From contig JAFZRZ010000016.1 of assembly GCA_017619635.1 (NCBI GenBank), positions 1-64,000 of the forward strand: a DNA stretch of 64,000 bases, read 5' to 3'. Made by a program: the position numbers and the translations under genes. The notes beneath the pieces are model-generated. The model did not search any database. It was not told where the DNA came from and worked only from the letters and a program-made list of their open reading frames with translations. Of the stretch, positions 32,750 through 42,040 are shown piece after piece; the first letter of the stretch is position 1; each line of letters begins with the position of its first letter. The DNA is from Lachnospiraceae bacterium (GTDB lineage Bacteria > Bacillota > Clostridia > Lachnospirales > Lachnospiraceae).

Positions 32750-34042
32750 ATGGGATATGATATCGAAAGATTTTCATTGGAAGATGCAAAAGAGTTTATA
32801 AGCGGTAATGTTGATGCATTACTGTTTGTTGATGCAAAGGCAGATACGTTTAAGGCTCTTGCAAGAAGGGGGATGTTTACAGACTTTATTGAAGAAAATG
32901 GGAATTATCATGAACTTATCGAAAAGTTATGGTTTCACTTTAATGATACCATGGATAAGATCACTGAGGATTACCAGGTGTTTATCCCGACATTTGGTGA
33001 GTTCAGCGGCAAATACAGCAGGAGATTAAAGATCATTGAAAATGAGACTCCTCATGCCATACAGATGACTATATATCCTCTTGATGAGAATTATTACCTT
33101 ATTCTTTTGGATGAAATGGATAACAGTGAATACATAAAGGATTTCATGACAAGTGAGAAGGTAAATACTATTCAGAATACATATCTTTTCTCTATGTATA
33201 TCGATCTGTTTAAGGATTCTACGAGCAGTATCAGTATTACGGAGATCTCAGATGAAACAGTGCATTCGAGCATTAAGTATTCTGAATGGAGATACATGAT
33301 CGTAAATATGATCTGGCCCGATGATCAGGAACTGTTTATGGAAAGAACGGATCCTGAATATCTTAAAAAGAATATCATGCCCGGAAGAACTGCTTCTTTT
33401 GACTGTCTGATGCAGAATCTTGAAGGCAAATATATATGGGTCAAGCTGATATTCTCACGTGCCGAGACCAGTAACAGCGAAGAAGACTTCAGATTTGTCT
33501 TCATGGTCCAGGATATTCATGAGAATTCCGTTCAGTTGATGTCTACTCTGAAAAAATATGAGGAACTTGCATCTAAGGATACACTGACCGATGTATTTAA
33601 CCATGGAAGAATAGAGACTGAAATATACAATGCCATAGAAATAGTAACACGTACCGACAGAGCCGTATCAATGATGATGTTTGACATTGATTATTTCAAG
33701 AATGTTAATGATAAGTACGGACATGCCGTGGGTGATATGACTCTGAAACACTTTGCTTACCTGCTTAAGGAGTATTTCAAATCCGTAAATGCTGTTATAG
33801 GCAGATGGGGCGGTGAGGAATTTGTGGCAGTATGTTATGATGCCGATATCAATAAGGCGGCCAAATATGCTGAGGAAATAAGAAATAAAGTATCTGGGGA
33901 AGACTTTAAGGTTGCAGGAAATGTTACCTGCAGTATAGGCTTGACTCAAATCAGCAAAGAAGATAATTTCAATCAGGCGTTTGATCATATGGATAAAGCT
34001 CTTTATCAGGCAAAATCAGATGGAAGAAACTGCGTAAGATAA
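32750..34042 (+). CDS. diguanylate cyclase with PAS-like sensor region
   Basis: The 430-residue soluble protein has two PAS-like folds in its first 260 residues and a C-terminal GGDEF domain (about 275-430). The active motif is GGEEF at 354-358 with preceding FDIDYFKNVNDKYGHAVGD, so it should make cyclic di-GMP from GTP. The inhibitory RxxD site usually found just upstream is absent (SVNA), which suggests no product feedback at that site. No membrane segment, so it senses an internal signal. GAGGTGA precedes the ATG. It could link to the flagellar and glycan genes in the window, but only through the general role of cyclic di-GMP. Confidence 0.88.
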   Translation: MGYDIERFSLEDAKEFISGNVDALLFVDAKADTFKALARRGMFTDFIEENGNYHELIEKLWFHFNDTMDKITEDYQVFIPTFGEFSGKYSRRLKIIENETPHAIQMTIYPLDENYYLILLDEMDNSEYIKDFMTSEKVNTIQNTYLFSMYIDLFKDSTSSISITEISDETVHSSIKYSEWRYMIVNMIWPDDQELFMERTDPEYLKKNIMPGRTASFDCLMQNLEGKYIWVKLIFSRAETSNSEEDFRFVFMVQDIHENSVQLMSTLKKYEELASKDTLTDVFNHGRIETEIYNAIEIVTRTDRAVSMMMFDIDYFKNVNDKYGHAVGDMTLKHFAYLLKEYFKSVNAVIGRWGGEEFVAVCYDADINKAAKYAEEIRNKVSGEDFKVAGNVTCSIGLTQISKEDNFNQAFDHMDKALYQAKSDGRNCVR

Positions 34043-34062
34043 GATTAGAAGTGAGAAGATAG

Positions 34063-35502
34063 GTGTTATTACAGGAGCTTACAAAAGAAAGAGTATTTTA
34101 TTATTTCAGTGAACTGGCTAAGATCCCGCATGGATCACGTAATACGAAACAGATAAGTGACTATTGCGTGAGATTTGCCATTGATAGAGGATTCGAATAT
34201 CATCAGGATGAACTAAATAATGTCATCATGATTAAGGAGGCATCAGAAGGGCGAGAAGATGACGAGCCTTTGATACTTCAGGGACATCTTGATATGGTAT
34301 GTGAAAAAGCTGAAGGTATTACAAAGGATATGTCTATCGAAGGACTTGATCTTTGTATAGATGGTGAATATCTCAAAGCAGATGGGACAACGCTTGGTGG
34401 TGATGATGGTATTGCTGTCGCCATGATACTTGCGATTTTTGAGGATGAAAAACTCTCACATCCACGTCTTGAGGCGGTATTTACTGTTGATGAAGAGATA
34501 GGTATGCTTGGAGCAGCTGCAATAGATGTGTCACCTTTAAAAGGACATACCATGCTGAATATCGATTCCGAGGCAGAGGGAATATTTACTGTAAGTTGCG
34601 CGGGAGGTGTGGTAGCGACATTAAGGATACCTGTATCAAGAGAGCAGACATATAAAAATTCCTACAGTATAGACATAAGCGGCCTGACAGGAGGTCATTC
34701 CGGAATTGAGATACACAAAGGACGGGCTTCTGCAAATAAAGTTATGGCGAATATCTTAAAAGAGGTTTCCGACAGGCTCGAAATTGGTTTGATATCAGTT
34801 GACGGAGGGCTTAAGGATAACGCGATCCCTGTATCTTGTGTTGCTGTTATAGCTAGTGATGAAAACCTGGAAGATCTTGCGAACACGGTAAGAAGCATTG
34901 CACAACCGATAGCCGAGAGGTATAAGGATACCGATCCCGGGATGAAGATAAATGTAAATCATGTGCATGATAATAAGAAAACTTCCATGACAATAAATGA
35001 TACAAAAAAGGTTATAGAAGCTTTGTATTCGCTCCCTGAAGGTGTTCAGGAGATGAGCACTGATATTGAGGGACTGGTGCAGACCTCACTCAATATGGGA
35101 ATTTTGAATACAACAGAAGATCATGTTGAAATGTCATACTGCGTAAGGAGCAGTGTGGACAGTCAGAAAAAAGGGCTTACAGATATATTGAAGAAAAAGG
35201 CCGATAAGACAGGCGGAAAGCTTATATTAACCGGTGATTATCCCGGGTGGCAGTATAAGCAGGATTCTGTATTGCGGGATCGTATGGTTGAAATATATAA
35301 GAAGCAGTATAAAGAAGAACCTGTTATAGAAGCGGTCCACGCAGGTGTGGAATGCGGACTGTTTGCAGGAAAGATACAGGGACTTGACTGTGTATCGTAC
35401 GGACCGAATCTTCTTGAGATACATACATATCGTGAGCGGATGGATATAGAATCTGTTAGGCGGGTGTATGCATTTACAAGGAAGATCATAGAGGATTTCT
35501 AA
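34063..35502 (+). CDS. pepD: aminoacyl-histidine dipeptidase (M20 family)
   Basis: The 479-residue zinc peptidase hydrolyses Xaa-His and other dipeptides in the cytoplasm. Zinc ligands and catalytic residues lie in QGHLDMVCEK, LGGDDGIAVA, VDEEIGMLGA, NIDSEAEG and AVHAGVECGLF. It has the PepD insertion layout with a lid domain around 185-370. The start is GTG 34063 with GAGAAG upstream, 20 bases after the cyclase gene. Length matches the family (about 480). Confidence 0.9.
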   Translation: MLLQELTKERVFYYFSELAKIPHGSRNTKQISDYCVRFAIDRGFEYHQDELNNVIMIKEASEGREDDEPLILQGHLDMVCEKAEGITKDMSIEGLDLCIDGEYLKADGTTLGGDDGIAVAMILAIFEDEKLSHPRLEAVFTVDEEIGMLGAAAIDVSPLKGHTMLNIDSEAEGIFTVSCAGGVVATLRIPVSREQTYKNSYSIDISGLTGGHSGIEIHKGRASANKVMANILKEVSDRLEIGLISVDGGLKDNAIPVSCVAVIASDENLEDLANTVRSIAQPIAERYKDTDPGMKINVNHVHDNKKTSMTINDTKKVIEALYSLPEGVQEMSTDIEGLVQTSLNMGILNTTEDHVEMSYCVRSSVDSQKKGLTDILKKKADKTGGKLILTGDYPGWQYKQDSVLRDRMVEIYKKQYKEEPVIEAVHAGVECGLFAGKIQGLDCVSYGPNLLEIHTYRERMDIESVRRVYAFTRKIIEDF

Positions 35503-35544
35503 AATAGAGATTACCATATATGTAACAGGAGGAGTAAGAAAGAC

Positions 35545-35775
35545 ATGATGAACCCACAGGCAATGATGCAGTTTGTGTCAGCCATAAATACTTTTAAGAA
35601 TAATCACCCAAAGTTTGCGAGTTTTATTGAACTTGTGATAAAAGGTGGAATACCGGAGGGATCAGTTATAGAGATCACAGTAACAAGACCCGGGGAGGAT
35701 CCTATCACGGCAAATATGAAAGTTTTGCAGTCAGACCTAGAGCTGATGCAGGCACTTAAGGATATGAAACCATAA
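35545..35775 (+). CDS. small protein of unknown function (76 residues)
   Basis: The product begins MMNPQAMMQFVSAINTFKNN, has a basic helical first half and a beta-type second half (GSVIEITVTRPGED), ending LMQALKDMKP. It has no signal peptide. AGGAGGAG lies about 10 bases before the ATG. It follows pepD by 42 bases with no terminator between them. I have seen similar small Lachnospiraceae proteins but know no function. Confidence 0.75.
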   Translation: MMNPQAMMQFVSAINTFKNNHPKFASFIELVIKGGIPEGSVIEITVTRPGEDPITANMKVLQSDLELMQALKDMKP

Positions 35776-35796
35776 TAATACACTATCACTGGTTAA

Positions 35797-35826
35797 AAGC
35801 CTGTTCCCATTTAAAGGAACGGGCTT
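35797..35826 (+). terminator. hairpin terminator after the 76-residue gene
   Basis: AAGCCTGTTCC (35797-35807) pairs with GGAACGGGCTT (35816-35826), 11 bp with one G-U, then AGTTTAAC. Stem strong, T run weak. Confidence 0.6.
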
Positions 35827-35851
35827 AGTTTAACGGCAAGGAGGTAATGAT

Positions 35852-36304
35852 ATGCATCGTACATATGAAAATGAAGATATAACGGTTTTCTGGGATTCTG
35901 AAAAATGCAGACATGCTAAAAGATGCGTGACAGGCTGTCCACAGGTGTTTGATATCAACAGAAAACCCTGGATAGATATAAGCAGAGCCTCCAATGCCGA
36001 TATATGGCAGACGATAGAAAAATGTCCGACAAAAGCTTTGACTTGTGCATTTAATCACGGCATCAGAGTGGTGTATGATGAGAAAGACGCAAGAAGTCTG
36101 GCGTACGATGGAGATAGAATTATCGGTGAGTGTGATTATGAAGAAAAAGATGGAGCATGGACGATATATCATACTGAAGTGCATCCGGATTATGGGAACA
36201 AGGGAATAGCCAAACGTCTTGTTTTTAAACTTGTTGAAGAAGCGGAACGCAGAAAGATGAAAGTAATACCTGTTTGTTCATATGCTGTGAAAGTGCTTGA
36301 GTGA
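35852..36304 (+). CDS. 4Fe-4S-type (Fer4_19) domain fused to small GNAT-like acetyltransferase
   Basis: The 150-residue protein has an N-terminal Fer4_19/DUF1271-type segment (1-68) with cysteines in CRHAKRCVTGCP and KCPTKALTC, and a C-terminal small acetyltransferase-like fold (70-150) with TEVHPDYGNKGIAKRLV (the acetyl-CoA loop) and MKVIPVCSYAV. Separate genes for the two parts are common neighbours in bacteria; here they are one chain. The cysteine count fits a cluster or zinc site. AAGGAGG precedes the ATG. Substrate unknown. Confidence 0.8.
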   Translation: MHRTYENEDITVFWDSEKCRHAKRCVTGCPQVFDINRKPWIDISRASNADIWQTIEKCPTKALTCAFNHGIRVVYDEKDARSLAYDGDRIIGECDYEEKDGAWTIYHTEVHPDYGNKGIAKRLVFKLVEEAERRKMKVIPVCSYAVKVLE

Positions 36305-36338
36305 ACATGGGGATTAAATAAACGGGAGTGTATTTTAT

Positions 36339-37067
36339 ATGAATTTCAGAGCAGATCAATTTGTGTATGAGACTCATCTTCATACAAGCCAGGGAAGTGC
36401 CTGTGGTAACAACACCGGCCGTGAGATGGCAATAGCACATAAGGAGGCAGGTTACACAGGTATCATAGTCACGGATCATTTCTTTTACGGAAACACAGCA
36501 GTTGACAGGGAACTGCCATGGCAGGACTGGGTGCATCAGTACTGTGCAGGTTACAGAGACGCTTTGTCAGTCAGTAAAGAGTTGGATCTTGATGTCTTCT
36601 TTGGATGGGAATCCGGATATAACGGCACGGAGTTTTTGGTGTATGGACTGGATGAGGAATGGCTGATGAATCATCCTGAGATTAAGGATGCGACCGTCAA
36701 AGAACAGTATGAACTTGTACATAAAGACGGTGGAATAGTATTTCAGGCTCATCCATACAGAGAAGAGTTTTATATACCTGAAGTCAGGCTGTTTCCTGAT
36801 GATGTTGATGGGGTTGAGGTTTTCAATGCCTGTAATAAGCTTACTGATGGAAGGGACCTGTATAATGAAAAGGCTGCAAAGTATGCATTGGAGCATGATT
36901 TCCCTACTACATGCGGTTCTGATATACATTGTAATGTTCCACTTATGAGCGGTACCTCTTTTAACAGACGACTTACCGGGATAGATGATTTTATTGACAT
37001 GGTAATGAGCCGAAACTGTGAAATGATAAAATTAAGTAAATACAATGATGAGATCAAATATCGTTAG
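36339..37067 (+). CDS. PHP-domain phosphoesterase
   Basis: The 242-residue protein has the PHP metal-binding motifs: ETHLHTSQGS, VTDHFFYGN, GWESGYNGTEFLVYG, QAHPYRE and SDIHCN. This is the histidinol-phosphatase-like fold, a trinuclear metal phosphoesterase. It is shorter than HisK-type histidinol phosphatases and lacks a polymerase domain, so substrate cannot be given. It overlaps the pseudouridine synthase gene by 23 bases. Ribosome site AACGGGAG is about 14 bases before the ATG. Confidence 0.85.
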   Translation: MNFRADQFVYETHLHTSQGSACGNNTGREMAIAHKEAGYTGIIVTDHFFYGNTAVDRELPWQDWVHQYCAGYRDALSVSKELDLDVFFGWESGYNGTEFLVYGLDEEWLMNHPEIKDATVKEQYELVHKDGGIVFQAHPYREEFYIPEVRLFPDDVDGVEVFNACNKLTDGRDLYNEKAAKYALEHDFPTTCGSDIHCNVPLMSGTSFNRRLTGIDDFIDMVMSRNCEMIKLSKYNDEIKYR

Positions 37068-37686
37068 AGAGACTGATAATTACATAGTGGTGCATAAGCC
37101 TGCAGGGATAGCAACTCAGACTGCTAAATTGGGGCAAAAAGATCTTATAAGTGAGATCAAAAACTATTTAGCTGATTCCGAAGGTATAAAGAATCCTTAT
37201 CTGGCGGTCATAAATCGTTTGGACCAGCCCGTCGAAGGCCTTGTTCTTTTGGCTAAAAATGAAAAGAGTGCTGCCTATCTGAGCGGTCTTCTCAATAACG
37301 GTAAGATTCAGAAATATTATCGGGCTTCAGTATACGGGCATATGTCATCAAACGAGGGCAGACTCGAGGATTTTCTTATAAAGGATGCCAAAAGCAACCT
37401 GAGTAAGGTGACTGACAGAAACAATAAACAGGCAAAACGGGCTGTGCTGGAATATAAAGTGGTCGAAAGGAACAATATAGGTGATACTTTGGATATAAGA
37501 CTGATCACTGGAAGACATCATCAGATCAGGGTTCAGCTTTCACACGCAGGCTGTCCAATACTCGGAGATATGAAGTACGCAAGTCATGATTCGGCTAAGT
37601 ATAACAGTACAGAATGTATAAGAAACATCTCTTTAAAAGCATACAAACTCATACTGGAAAATGAGGTAATCCAGATCAATCCATAA
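37045..37686 (+). CDS. RluA-family pseudouridine synthase
   Basis: The 213-residue enzyme converts uridine to pseudouridine in RNA. The catalytic motif is NRLDQPVEGLVLLAKN (HRLDRxTSG in most members), with the catalytic Asp kept. GRHHQIRVQLSHAGCPILGD near residue 150-170 is the family's second motif. It has no S4 domain. It starts inside the PHP gene at 37045 or 37048. The target, rRNA or tRNA, cannot be decided. Confidence 0.88.
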   Translation: MMRSNIVRETDNYIVVHKPAGIATQTAKLGQKDLISEIKNYLADSEGIKNPYLAVINRLDQPVEGLVLLAKNEKSAAYLSGLLNNGKIQKYYRASVYGHMSSNEGRLEDFLIKDAKSNLSKVTDRNNKQAKRAVLEYKVVERNNIGDTLDIRLITGRHHQIRVQLSHAGCPILGDMKYASHDSAKYNSTECIRNISLKAYKLILENEVIQINP

Positions 37687-37871
37687 TTCTATTTTGCACA
37701 CACGTGCACGTGAACACCACATAATTTTAACAAAAAAAGACATAATCGCATCATCGATATCTGCAGTCATATCTTTACGGTAAAACGATTTACCTGGAAA
37801 AACACCCCTAAAATTGTGCAATATATACAAAATCAAAGAACAGGAATTGTTATATTTGTAAGATAAACACC

Positions 37872-37900
37872 TTGATATGCATTAAAAGATGCCTCATAAT
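37872..37900 (+). promoter_or_regulatory. promoter of the small lipoprotein gene
   Basis: TTGATA (37872-37877), 17 bases, CATAAT (37895-37900). The 308-base gap 37687-37994 is AT-rich; besides this promoter it holds only a GTGCACGTG-type palindromic stretch near 37698-37712. The predicted start near 37907 gives an 88-base leader. Confidence 0.55.
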
Positions 37901-37994
37901 ACATCATACAGACGATGTGCACGAGAACGAAATGCACTGTCTAAATAAAACAGGTAAAAATAGTTTGATATAAAGAAAGAGAAGGAGAAAAAAG

Positions 37995-38504
37995 ATGATG
38001 AAGATTGTTATGAAGGTTGTTATGTTGATGGCTACAGGTGCAGTTGCAATGACAGTACTTGGAGGATGTGGAAACAGTGCTACTGAAACTGCAGCAGTAT
38101 CGGAAGAAAAGTATGCAGACTCTGCTGTTTTTGCAGGAAACGAAAAGTACAATGAGATAAAGAACACTTTAAGCGTTGCTTATGCCGGCACAACCGATAC
38201 AGACAAGCTTGTTTATTATGTAATAAATGAGGAAGCAACAAGAGGAATTCTTGTCATGAGAGAAAATAATGCTGATACAGATCCTCATGCGATCATGATG
38301 ATCGGTGATATCACAGATAATGGAGACGGTACATACACACTTCTTGATGTTTCTTCATGGGCAGCGCTTACATATACGGTAGATGTTACAGAGGAGATGG
38401 GTGAAGAAGCATATACGATATCATTCAATGGTATGACTGACACTGCAGCACTCTTCCCTGCAAATAAGGATTCAGTGCTTGAGAAGATCAGCGAACTTAA
38501 CTAA
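37995..38504 (+). CDS. small lipoprotein of unknown function
   Basis: The 169-residue protein has a lipoprotein signal peptide (MMKIVMKVVMLMATGAVAM) ending in lipobox LGGC, so it should be anchored outside the membrane by Cys25. The mature part is acidic and beta-rich (NGDGTYTLLDVSS, LTYTVDVTEEMG), with no family I recognise. AGAAGGAG lies 8 bases before the first ATG. It is monocistronic, with its own promoter and a strong terminator. Confidence 0.8.
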   Translation: MMKIVMKVVMLMATGAVAMTVLGGCGNSATETAAVSEEKYADSAVFAGNEKYNEIKNTLSVAYAGTTDTDKLVYYVINEEATRGILVMRENNADTDPHAIMMIGDITDNGDGTYTLLDVSSWAALTYTVDVTEEMGEEAYTISFNGMTDTAALFPANKDSVLEKISELN

Positions 38505-38538
38505 GATAACAGATAAAGAATTGAGTTATTTAGGGCAT

Positions 38539-38570
38539 GAGGATTGATGTTTTTCATCAATCCTCTTTTT
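38539..38570 (+). terminator. intrinsic terminator of the lipoprotein gene
   Basis: GAGGATTGATG (38539-38549) pairs with CATCAATCCTC (38555-38565), followed by five T. Confidence 0.9.
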
Positions 38571-38578
38571 CGTCTGTA

Positions 38579-38607
38579 TCGACAATATTGGCATAATCTG
38601 ATAAAAT
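38579..38607 (+). promoter_or_regulatory. promoter of the zinc-ribbon membrane protein gene
   Basis: TCGACA (38579-38584), 17 bases, TAAAAT (38602-38607) with TGA in front. Predicted start near 38614, 36 bases before ATG 38650. Confidence 0.65.
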
Positions 38608-38649
38608 CATCCACGTGGTTTTATATAAGGAGATTTGGGAGGAGAATCT

Positions 38650-39123
38650 ATGTCGGCTGTTGAGTTTAATTGTTCAGGATGTGGAAAAAAACTCTTTGAT
38701 TATGATCCTGTGACTCATTTCAGAAGATATAAGAGCCCTGTTAAAGAATGTCCGAAATGTGGCAGGAAATATGCGGATCCCAGATGCCATGAGATAGCAC
38801 TGGAAGGACTGCCTAAAGATATCTTTAGTGTAAAAGCACATATTTTTCTTATAGTACTTGGGGCGATTGTTCTATACTGGGAAGCAACATTGATCGGAAA
38901 AAGTGAACTCAGCGGTATTCAATGGTTAATGCCCGGAGTAATTGTTCTTATAGGTGTTATTTTGCTGGTTGGAGGTATGGTTGAGGTAATATCCATACTT
39001 ACAGGAATTAAGAAAAAGAAGTATGACAGGCTTACCGAGGAATCCAAAGAAAGGCTGAAAGACAGAGAGTATGCAAAAACTCTATATGGACTTGGATATT
39101 ATATTCCACAGGAATATATGTAG
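38650..39123 (+). CDS. zinc-ribbon protein with two membrane helices
   Basis: The 157-residue protein has an N-terminal zinc ribbon with CSGCG and CPKCG pairs (about residues 8-40), two membrane helices (about 66-85 and 96-120) and a basic C-terminal tail. The zinc domain should face the cytoplasm. ATG 38650 has GGGAGGAG 6 bases upstream; the in-frame TTG at 38635 is too early. I do not recognise a function. Confidence 0.75.
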   Translation: MSAVEFNCSGCGKKLFDYDPVTHFRRYKSPVKECPKCGRKYADPRCHEIALEGLPKDIFSVKAHIFLIVLGAIVLYWEATLIGKSELSGIQWLMPGVIVLIGVILLVGGMVEVISILTGIKKKKYDRLTEESKERLKDREYAKTLYGLGYYIPQEYM

Positions 39124-39220
39124 GAAGGAATCCTGACGGAAATCAATAACTTTCTTCTTAGGTCGTTGATCTCAGTTTTTCTTTTTTATGATTTCAGCGC
39201 ATAGATAATGCGTTGTTATC

Positions 39221-39249
39221 TTGCAGGCTGAATAAACAGTTGATATAAT
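39221..39249 (+). promoter_or_regulatory. promoter of proS
   Basis: TTGCAG (39221-39226), 17 bases, perfect TATAAT (39244-39249) with TGA in front. A 7-bp inverted repeat AGCGCAT/ATGCGTT lies just upstream (39196-39214). The leader is only about 29 bases, so no T-box is possible. Confidence 0.7.
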
Positions 39250-39284
39250 AAAAACGCTTATTTCATAGATATAAGGAGGCCGAC

Positions 39285-40721
39285 ATGGCAGATAAAAAAT
39301 TAGTAGAAGCGATAACTTCCATGAATGAAGACTTTGCACAATGGTATACAGACGTTGTGATCAAGGCCGAACTCATAGATTATTCGAATGTTAAGGGTTG
39401 CATGGTCATCAAACCGGCAGGATATGCTCTTTGGGAGAATATTCAGCGTGAACTTGACAGAAGATTCAAAGAAACAGGTGTAGAGAATGTTTATATGCCA
39501 ATGTTCATACCCGAGAGTCTTTTACAGAAAGAAAAGGATCACGTAGAAGGTTTTGCACCCGAGGTTGCATGGGTTACACATGGCGGACTTAATCCTCTTC
39601 AGGAGAGAATGTGTGTAAGACCTACATCAGAGACATTATTCTGCGATTTTTATAAAGGTGATATCCAGTCATACAGAGATCTTCCAAAGGTATATAACCA
39701 GTGGTGTTCTGTTGTTCGTTGGGAGAAGGAGACAAGACCTTTCCTTCGTTCAAGAGAGTTTTTGTGGCAGGAAGGTCATACAGCGCATGCAACAGAGGAA
39801 GAATCTGTGGCACGTACCGAGCAGATGTTGAATGTATATGCAGATTTTTGCAAAGAGGTACTGGCTATCCCTGTAGTTAAGGGACGTAAGACAGATAAGG
39901 AGAAATTTGCGGGTGCTGTGGCTACATATACAATAGAAGCGCTCATGCATGACGGAAAGGCTCTTCAGTCGGGAACGAGCCATAACTTCGGTACAGGATT
40001 TGCTGAGGCTTTTGGTATACAGTATACAGATAAGGAAAACAAGCTTCAGTATGTTCATCAGACATCATGGGGCGTTTCCACACGTATAATAGGTGCCATA
40101 ATCATGGTACACGGTGATGATTCGGGACTTGTTCTTCCTCCTGCTATTGCGCCTACTCAGGTTATGATAATACCTATACAGCAGAAGAAGGAAGGTGTCC
40201 TTGAAAAGGCAGCTGAGTTAAAGTCCACACTTATAGATGCAGGATTCAGAGTAAAGGTTGACGACAGTGATAAATCGCCGGGATTTAAGTTCAGTGAACA
40301 GGAGATGAGAGGAATCCCTGTAAGAGTTGAGATAGGTCCCAGAGATATAGAAAACGGTAAGTGCCTGATCTGCAGAAGAGACACCAGAGAAAAGATCGAG
40401 GTAAATATTGACAATCTTTCAGCCAAGATAGCAGAGCTTCTTCCTCAGATCCAGCAGGATATGTATGACAAAGCCAAGAAACATCTTGAAGAGCATACAT
40501 ATGAAGCGACCACAAAAGAGGAATTTGAAAAAGTATTTGCTGAGAAATCAGGCTTTGTAAAGGCAATGTGGTGCGGTGAAACAGAGTGTGAGGAAAAGAT
40601 AAAGGAAGATATGGCGGTAACCAGCCGTTGTATGCCTTTCGAGCAGGAATGTCTTTCTGACACCTGTGTATATTGCGGAAAACCTGCAAAGAAGATGGTT
40701 TACTGGGGCAGAGCATATTAA
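39285..40721 (+). CDS. proS: prolyl-tRNA synthetase, archaeal/eukaryotic-like short form
   Basis: The 478-residue class II synthetase charges tRNA-Pro. It lacks the bacterial editing insertion and has the C-terminal zinc-binding domain of the short type, with cysteines in CGETECEEK and [10 protein letters not shown] and the terminal Tyr (WGRAY). Class II motifs are [11 protein letters not shown] (motif 2 region follows with [24 protein letters not shown]-type segment at about 150-172) and [14 protein letters not shown] (motif 3 region). AAGGAGG precedes the ATG. Mischarged Ala-tRNA-Pro must be cleared by a separate editing protein, not seen here. Confidence 0.95.
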   Translation: MADKKLVEAITSMNEDFAQWYTDVVIKAELIDYSNVKGCMVIKPAGYALWENIQRELDRRFKETGVENVYMPMFIPESLLQKEKDHVEGFAPEVAWVTHGGLNPLQERMCVRPTSETLFCDFYKGDIQSYRDLPKVYNQWCSVVRWEKETRPFLRSREFLWQEGHTAHATEEESVARTEQMLNVYADFCKEVLAIPVVKGRKTDKEKFAGAVATYTIEALMHDGKALQSGTSHNFGTGFAEAFGIQYTDKENKLQYVHQTSWGVSTRIIGAIIMVHGDDSGLVLPPAIAPTQVMIIPIQQKKEGVLEKAAELKSTLIDAGFRVKVDDSDKSPGFKFSEQEMRGIPVRVEIGPRDIENGKCLICRRDTREKIEVNIDNLSAKIAELLPQIQQDMYDKAKKHLEEHTYEATTKEEFEKVFAEKSGFVKAMWCGETECEEKIKEDMAVTSRCMPFEQECLSDTCVYCGKPAKKMVYWGRAY

Positions 40722-40772
40722 TAAATAATCGATAAGCCTGTTTGACTCATGATATGAAAGAAGGAAGATAAC

Positions 40773-41969
40773 ATGAATGTATTGGTAATCAATTGTGGCA
40801 GTTCATCACTCAAATATCAGCTTATATCATCTGACACAGAGAGAGTTCTTGCAAAGGGTCTCTGCGAGAGGATCGGTATAGACGGAAGTGCGATAACACA
40901 TCAGCCTGCAGGAGGAGATAAGGTAACAACACAGGTTCCAATGCCTGATCATACAGCAGCTGTAAAGTATGTTATTGAAAAGCTTACAGATCCTGTTGTA
41001 GGTGTCGTTAAATCTCTTGATGAGATCGATGCTGTAGGACATCGTATAGTTCATGGTGGTGAGAAGTTCAATACATCGGTAGTTATAAATGATGATGTTG
41101 TCAAAGCCATTGAAGAATGTAACGATCTTGCACCGCTTCATAATCCTGCCAACCTGATCGGAATAAATGCATGCAAGAGTCTTATGCCTAATGTTCCGAT
41201 GGTAGCCGTTTTTGATACGGCATTCCATCAGACCATGCCCAAGAAGGCATTTCTGTATGGACTTCCTTATGAATACTATGAGAATTACAAGGTAAGAAGA
41301 TATGGTTTCCATGGAACCAGTCATGATTTTGTATCTGCAAGAGCAGCCGAAATGCTTGGAAAGAAGAGAGAGGATCTAAAGATTATCGTATGTCATCTCG
41401 GAAACGGTGCATCGGTTACTGCTGTTGACCACGGAAAATCTATAGATACATCTATGGGGCTCACTCCGCTTGAAGGACTTATAATGGGTACAAGATCGGG
41501 AGATATCGATCCGGCCATCATAAGCTTTATCGCTGATAAAGAAAACATATCAGCTGACGATATGATAAATGTCTGCAACAAAAAATCCGGAGTTCTTGGC
41601 CTTTCGGGCGGTATATCAAGTGATTTCAGAGATCTTGCATCTGCAGCCGAGAGTAATGATCAGAAGGCAATAGATGCACTTGACACTTATGCATACAGAG
41701 TGGCAAAGTATATCGGAAGTTATGCCATGGCTATGAAGGGTGTGGATGTTATAGCATTCACAGCAGGTATAGGTGAGAACAACTGCCAGATGAGAGCAGC
41801 AATATGCGAATATGTAACATGGCTGGGTACAAGTGTTGATCCTGAAAAGAATGCAATTCGTGGCGAAGAAGTTATTCTTTCAAAGCCTGATGATAAGGTA
41901 GCTATAATGGTTGTTCCAACCAATGAAGAGCTTGCTATTGCAAGAGAAACGGTTCGTCTAGTAAAATAA
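40773..41969 (+). CDS. ackA: acetate kinase
   Basis: The 398-residue ASKHA-fold enzyme forms ATP and acetate from acetyl phosphate, the main energy-yielding end step in many anaerobes. Motifs are NCGSSSLKYQL at the start, HRIVHGGEKF, FDTAFHQTMP, RYGFHGTSHDFVS, HLGNGASVTA, MGTRSGDIDP and FTAGIGENN. Full length. AAGAAGG precedes the ATG. It lies 51 bases after proS. The usual partner pta is not next to it in this window. Confidence 0.95.
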   Translation: MNVLVINCGSSSLKYQLISSDTERVLAKGLCERIGIDGSAITHQPAGGDKVTTQVPMPDHTAAVKYVIEKLTDPVVGVVKSLDEIDAVGHRIVHGGEKFNTSVVINDDVVKAIEECNDLAPLHNPANLIGINACKSLMPNVPMVAVFDTAFHQTMPKKAFLYGLPYEYYENYKVRRYGFHGTSHDFVSARAAEMLGKKREDLKIIVCHLGNGASVTAVDHGKSIDTSMGLTPLEGLIMGTRSGDIDPAIISFIADKENISADDMINVCNKKSGVLGLSGGISSDFRDLASAAESNDQKAIDALDTYAYRVAKYIGSYAMAMKGVDVIAFTAGIGENNCQMRAAICEYVTWLGTSVDPEKNAIRGEEVILSKPDDKVAIMVVPTNEELAIARETVRLVK

Positions 41970-42004
41970 TATCAGACGGATAAGAATGAGAGCATAGAGA
42001 TTTT

Positions 42005-42033
42005 AAGAGAGTTCCTTCCGGGAACTCTCTTTT
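42005..42033 (+). terminator. intrinsic terminator of ackA
   Basis: An 11-bp stem (AAGAGAGTTCC at 42005-42015 with 42021-42031) and a TTTC tail. It ends only 8 bases before the ATG of cca. Confidence 0.8.
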
Positions 42034-42040
42034 CGAAAGT

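Noticed and set aside
37698-37712. GTGCACGTG-type palindrome after the RluA gene as a terminator or operator
   Set aside because: Short, without T run and too far from the lipoprotein promoter to be convincing.
39142-39170. ATCAA/TTGAT hairpin before a T-rich stretch as terminator of the zinc-ribbon gene
   Set aside because: Stem is broken by mismatches and weak; not supported as a terminator by eye.
39124-39284. T-box or other riboswitch before proS
   Set aside because: No GGGTGGTACCGCG-type motif, and the consensus promoter lies only about 35 bases before the ATG, leaving no room.
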